A stretch of 33,014 bases of DNA from Pelomonas sp. Root1444 (GTDB lineage: Bacteria > Pseudomonadota > Gammaproteobacteria > Burkholderiales > Burkholderiaceae_C): assembly GCF_001426885.1 (NCBI RefSeq), contig NZ_LMFP01000011.1:1-33014 (forward strand), in the 5' to 3' direction. Below the pieces are notes generated by a model. It made no database searches and was not told where the DNA came from. It worked only from the letters and a program-made list of their open reading frames with translations. A program made the translations under genes and the position numbers. Positions 31,449 through 33,014 of this stretch are shown here, piece after piece; position 1 is the first letter of the stretch, and the number at the start of each line of letters is the position of its first letter.

Positions 31449-33014
31449 CGTGCGCGCACCCAGGCTTCGAACTCGGCCGCAGGCATCGGCGAGCCGACCA
31501 GCTCGCCCTGCAGTTGTTGGCAGCCCCAGCTCGCCAGCAGCTGCCATTGGGCGGCGCTGCGCACGCCTTCGGCGGTGACCGTCAGGCCCAGGCCCACGGC
31601 CATCTGCACGATGGCGCGGGTGATGGCCTGGGCGCCGACATCGTCCGGCAGCCGGGCGACAAAGCTCTGGTCGATCTTGAGCTTGTCCAGCGGCAGCTCG
31701 GTCAGGTGCGCCAGCGACGTGTAGCCGGTGCCGAAATCGTCGACCGACACCGTCAGGCCCAGCGAACGCAGCTGCGCCAGCGTGGCCGGCGCATGCTCGA
31801 CGTCCTCGATCAGCATGCGCTCGGTCAGCTCCAGCTCCAGCCATTGGCCCTTGGCGCCCGAGTCGGCCAGCACGCGCTGCACCGTGTCGGCGAAGCCGTC
31901 GAGGTTGAACTGCATGCGCGACAGATTGACGGCGATGCGCATCGGCCCGTGGCCGTGCGTCAGCCCCTGCTCGCGCCAGCGCCGCGCGGTGGCGGCGGCC
32001 TCGCGCATCACCCATTCGCCCAGCGCCAGCATCAGGCGGTGGCGCTCGGCGACGAAGATGAAGCTGTCGGGCGCCAGCAGGCCGCGCTGCGGGTGGCGCC
32101 AGCGCAGCAGCGCCTCGGCACCGGACAGCTGGCCGCTGGTGGCCTCCACCTGCGGCTGGAAGAACAGTTCGAACTCGTTGCGCGTCAGGCCCTGCGCCAG
32201 CTCCGCCTCCAGCACCAGGTCGGCATAGGCGGTCTCGGCCAGCACGGATTCGAAGAACTGGTAGGTCGCGCGGCCGCGGGCCTTGGCGCGGTACATGGCC
32301 GTGTCGGCATGCTGGATGAGCTCATCCGCCTGCCGGCCGTCGTCCGGGAAGACCGCCACGCCGATGGACGGCGTGACGGACAACGCGCGGCCGTCGGCCC
32401 TGACCGGCACTTCGACGACCGACAGCAGCGCCTCCAGCACGACGACGATGTCGGCGCGGCTGGCCAGGTCGGTCAGCAGCACGACGAACTCGTCGCCGCC
32501 GAAGCGGCCGACGAGGTCGCTGCCGCGCAGCGCGCCGACCAGGCGCTCCGACACCGTCGTCAGCACCTGGTCGCCTTCCAGATGACCCAGCGAATCGTTG
32601 ACGCGCTTGAAGTTGTCCAGGTCGATGAACAGCAGCGCCAGCATCTCGCCCTTGCGCTCCGCATGCTTCATCAGCAGCGCCATGCGGTCCATGAAGGCGC
32701 CGCGGTTGAGCAGGCCGGTCAGCCCGTCGTGGTGGGCGAGGTGCTGGATGCGGGCCTCGTTGGCGAGGCGGTCGCGGATGTCGCGCACGATGGTCATGCG
32801 CAGTTTCTCGCCGTCGCGCTCCAGCGTGCGCACGATGAACTCGACCGGGATGCGCGTGCCGTCCTTGTGCACGACGGCCGTCTCGTAGCGCACCTCGCGG
32901 CCCTGGCGCATGACCTCCTTGACCTTGGGGCGCTCGTCGTCGGCGATGAAGGACAGCACATGGCGGCCGACCATCTGCTCCAGCGTGTAGCCGACCAGCT
33001 TGCAGCACGGCGGG
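31445..33014 (-). CDS. PAS-GGDEF-EAL signalling protein (cyclic-di-GMP), 5' end outside window
   Basis: At least 510 residues; the frame runs off the right edge, so the start is not in the window. A PAS domain (about 32770-33014: ...LVGYTLEQMVGR..., PVEFIVRTLERDG, RDIRDR) leads to a diguanylate cyclase with GGDEF (in GRFGGDEFVVL, about 32486-32500) and an EAL phosphodiesterase (SGAEALLRW near 32110, later DDFGTGYTSLAHL). Both halves keep their signature motifs, so it could make or break c-di-GMP depending on the PAS signal. It starts the leftward set and is coupled to the methyltransferase by GTGA. Nothing in the sequence names its signal. Confidence 0.9.
   Translation of the reverse strand, partial: PPCCKLVGYTLEQMVGRHVLSFIADDERPKVKEVMRQGREVRYETAVVHKDGTRIPVEFIVRTLERDGEKLRMTIVRDIRDRLANEARIQHLAHHDGLTGLLNRGAFMDRMALLMKHAERKGEMLALLFIDLDNFKRVNDSLGHLEGDQVLTTVSERLVGALRGSDLVGRFGGDEFVVLLTDLASRADIVVVLEALLSVVEVPVRADGRALSVTPSIGVAVFPDDGRQADELIQHADTAMYRAKARGRATYQFFESVLAETAYADLVLEAELAQGLTRNEFELFFQPQVEATSGQLSGAEALLRWRHPQRGLLAPDSFIFVAERHRLMLALGEWVMREAAATARRWREQGLTHGHGPMRIAVNLSRMQFNLDGFADTVQRVLADSGAKGQWLELELTERMLIEDVEHAPATLAQLRSLGLTVSVDDFGTGYTSLAHLTELPLDKLKIDQSFVARLPDDVGAQAITRAIVQMAVGLGLTVTAEGVRSAAQWQLLASWGCQQLQGELVGSPMPAAEFEAWVRAR

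Noticed and set aside
1..33014. CRISPR arrays, tRNA or rRNA genes
   Set aside because: No regularly spaced short repeats and no cloverleaf or rRNA-like stretch were noticed; repeats in tpsA are protein-coding. A tRNAscan run would be needed to be sure.

Overview
The window reads as a chromosomal segment of a GC-rich proteobacterium, most likely a betaproteobacterium of the order Burkholderiales. The basis is overall codon use, the flavocytochrome c-type sulfide dehydrogenase pair, the DUF185/MidA-like methyltransferase and the GGDEF/EAL gene at the right end. The order is inferred from gene style; no marker gene fixes it. About 20 kb in the middle (roughly 11.2-28.1 kb plus the left IS remnant) looks like an accessory island. 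Base composition is visibly lower in GC across 22.6-28.1 kb, and the region holds broken genes, a recombinase array and defence-type genes.

Layout. (1) 0-0.4 kb: a frameshifted IS66-type accessory gene. (2) 0.7-10.6 kb: a three-gene co-directional two-partner secretion operon. It encodes an outer-membrane TpsB transporter, a 1748-residue TpsA exoprotein with an internal ~0.9 kb duplication and a C-terminal cysteine pair, and, overlapping tpsA by 13 nt, an exported beta-propeller/caspase-type (clan CD) protease. (3) 11.2-17.2 kb: a tightly packed four-gene leftward operon: an N6-adenine-type DNA methyltransferase; a 798-residue protein with an N-terminal Hsp90/MutL/MORC-like GHKL ATPase and a C-terminal histidine-kinase-like half; a receiver-domain protein; and a gene of unknown family. 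A divergent small DNA-binding regulator shares a palindromic control region with it. This is the best candidate here for an undescribed system: it looks like restriction-modification crossed with a phosphorelay, but has no recognisable nuclease. (4) 17.3-21.7 kb: short hypothetical genes, a possible PD-(D/E)xK-fold protein preceded by two tiny overlapping ORFs, then a ParA ATPase, a coupled small partner and a 399-residue protein ending in a HEPN-like R-x4-H motif. A 12-bp palindrome and a 9-bp stem-loop lie just upstream of parA. (5) 21.8-22.6 kb: remnants, namely a C-terminal outer-membrane receptor fragment and a VOC-family gene killed by one in-frame amber codon. (6) 22.6-28.1 kb: a Tn554/RIT-like array of three tyrosine recombinases plus a TnpC/DUF6262-like coiled-coil protein; the middle recombinase is frameshifted. 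(7) 28.3-33.0 kb: apparently core genes: gloA (rightward), then a leftward operon of GGDEF/EAL protein (cut by the window edge), DUF185 methyltransferase, small cytochrome c and FAD-dependent sulfide dehydrogenase.

How they work together. TpsB should secrete TpsA to the cell surface, while the co-translated caspase-like protein is exported by its own Sec signal and could process or sense TpsA. In the methyltransferase operon the dual GHKL/kinase protein and the receiver protein probably form a signalling pair that gates an unknown output, with the methyltransferase marking self DNA. All functions come from reading motifs by eye; no database search was run.
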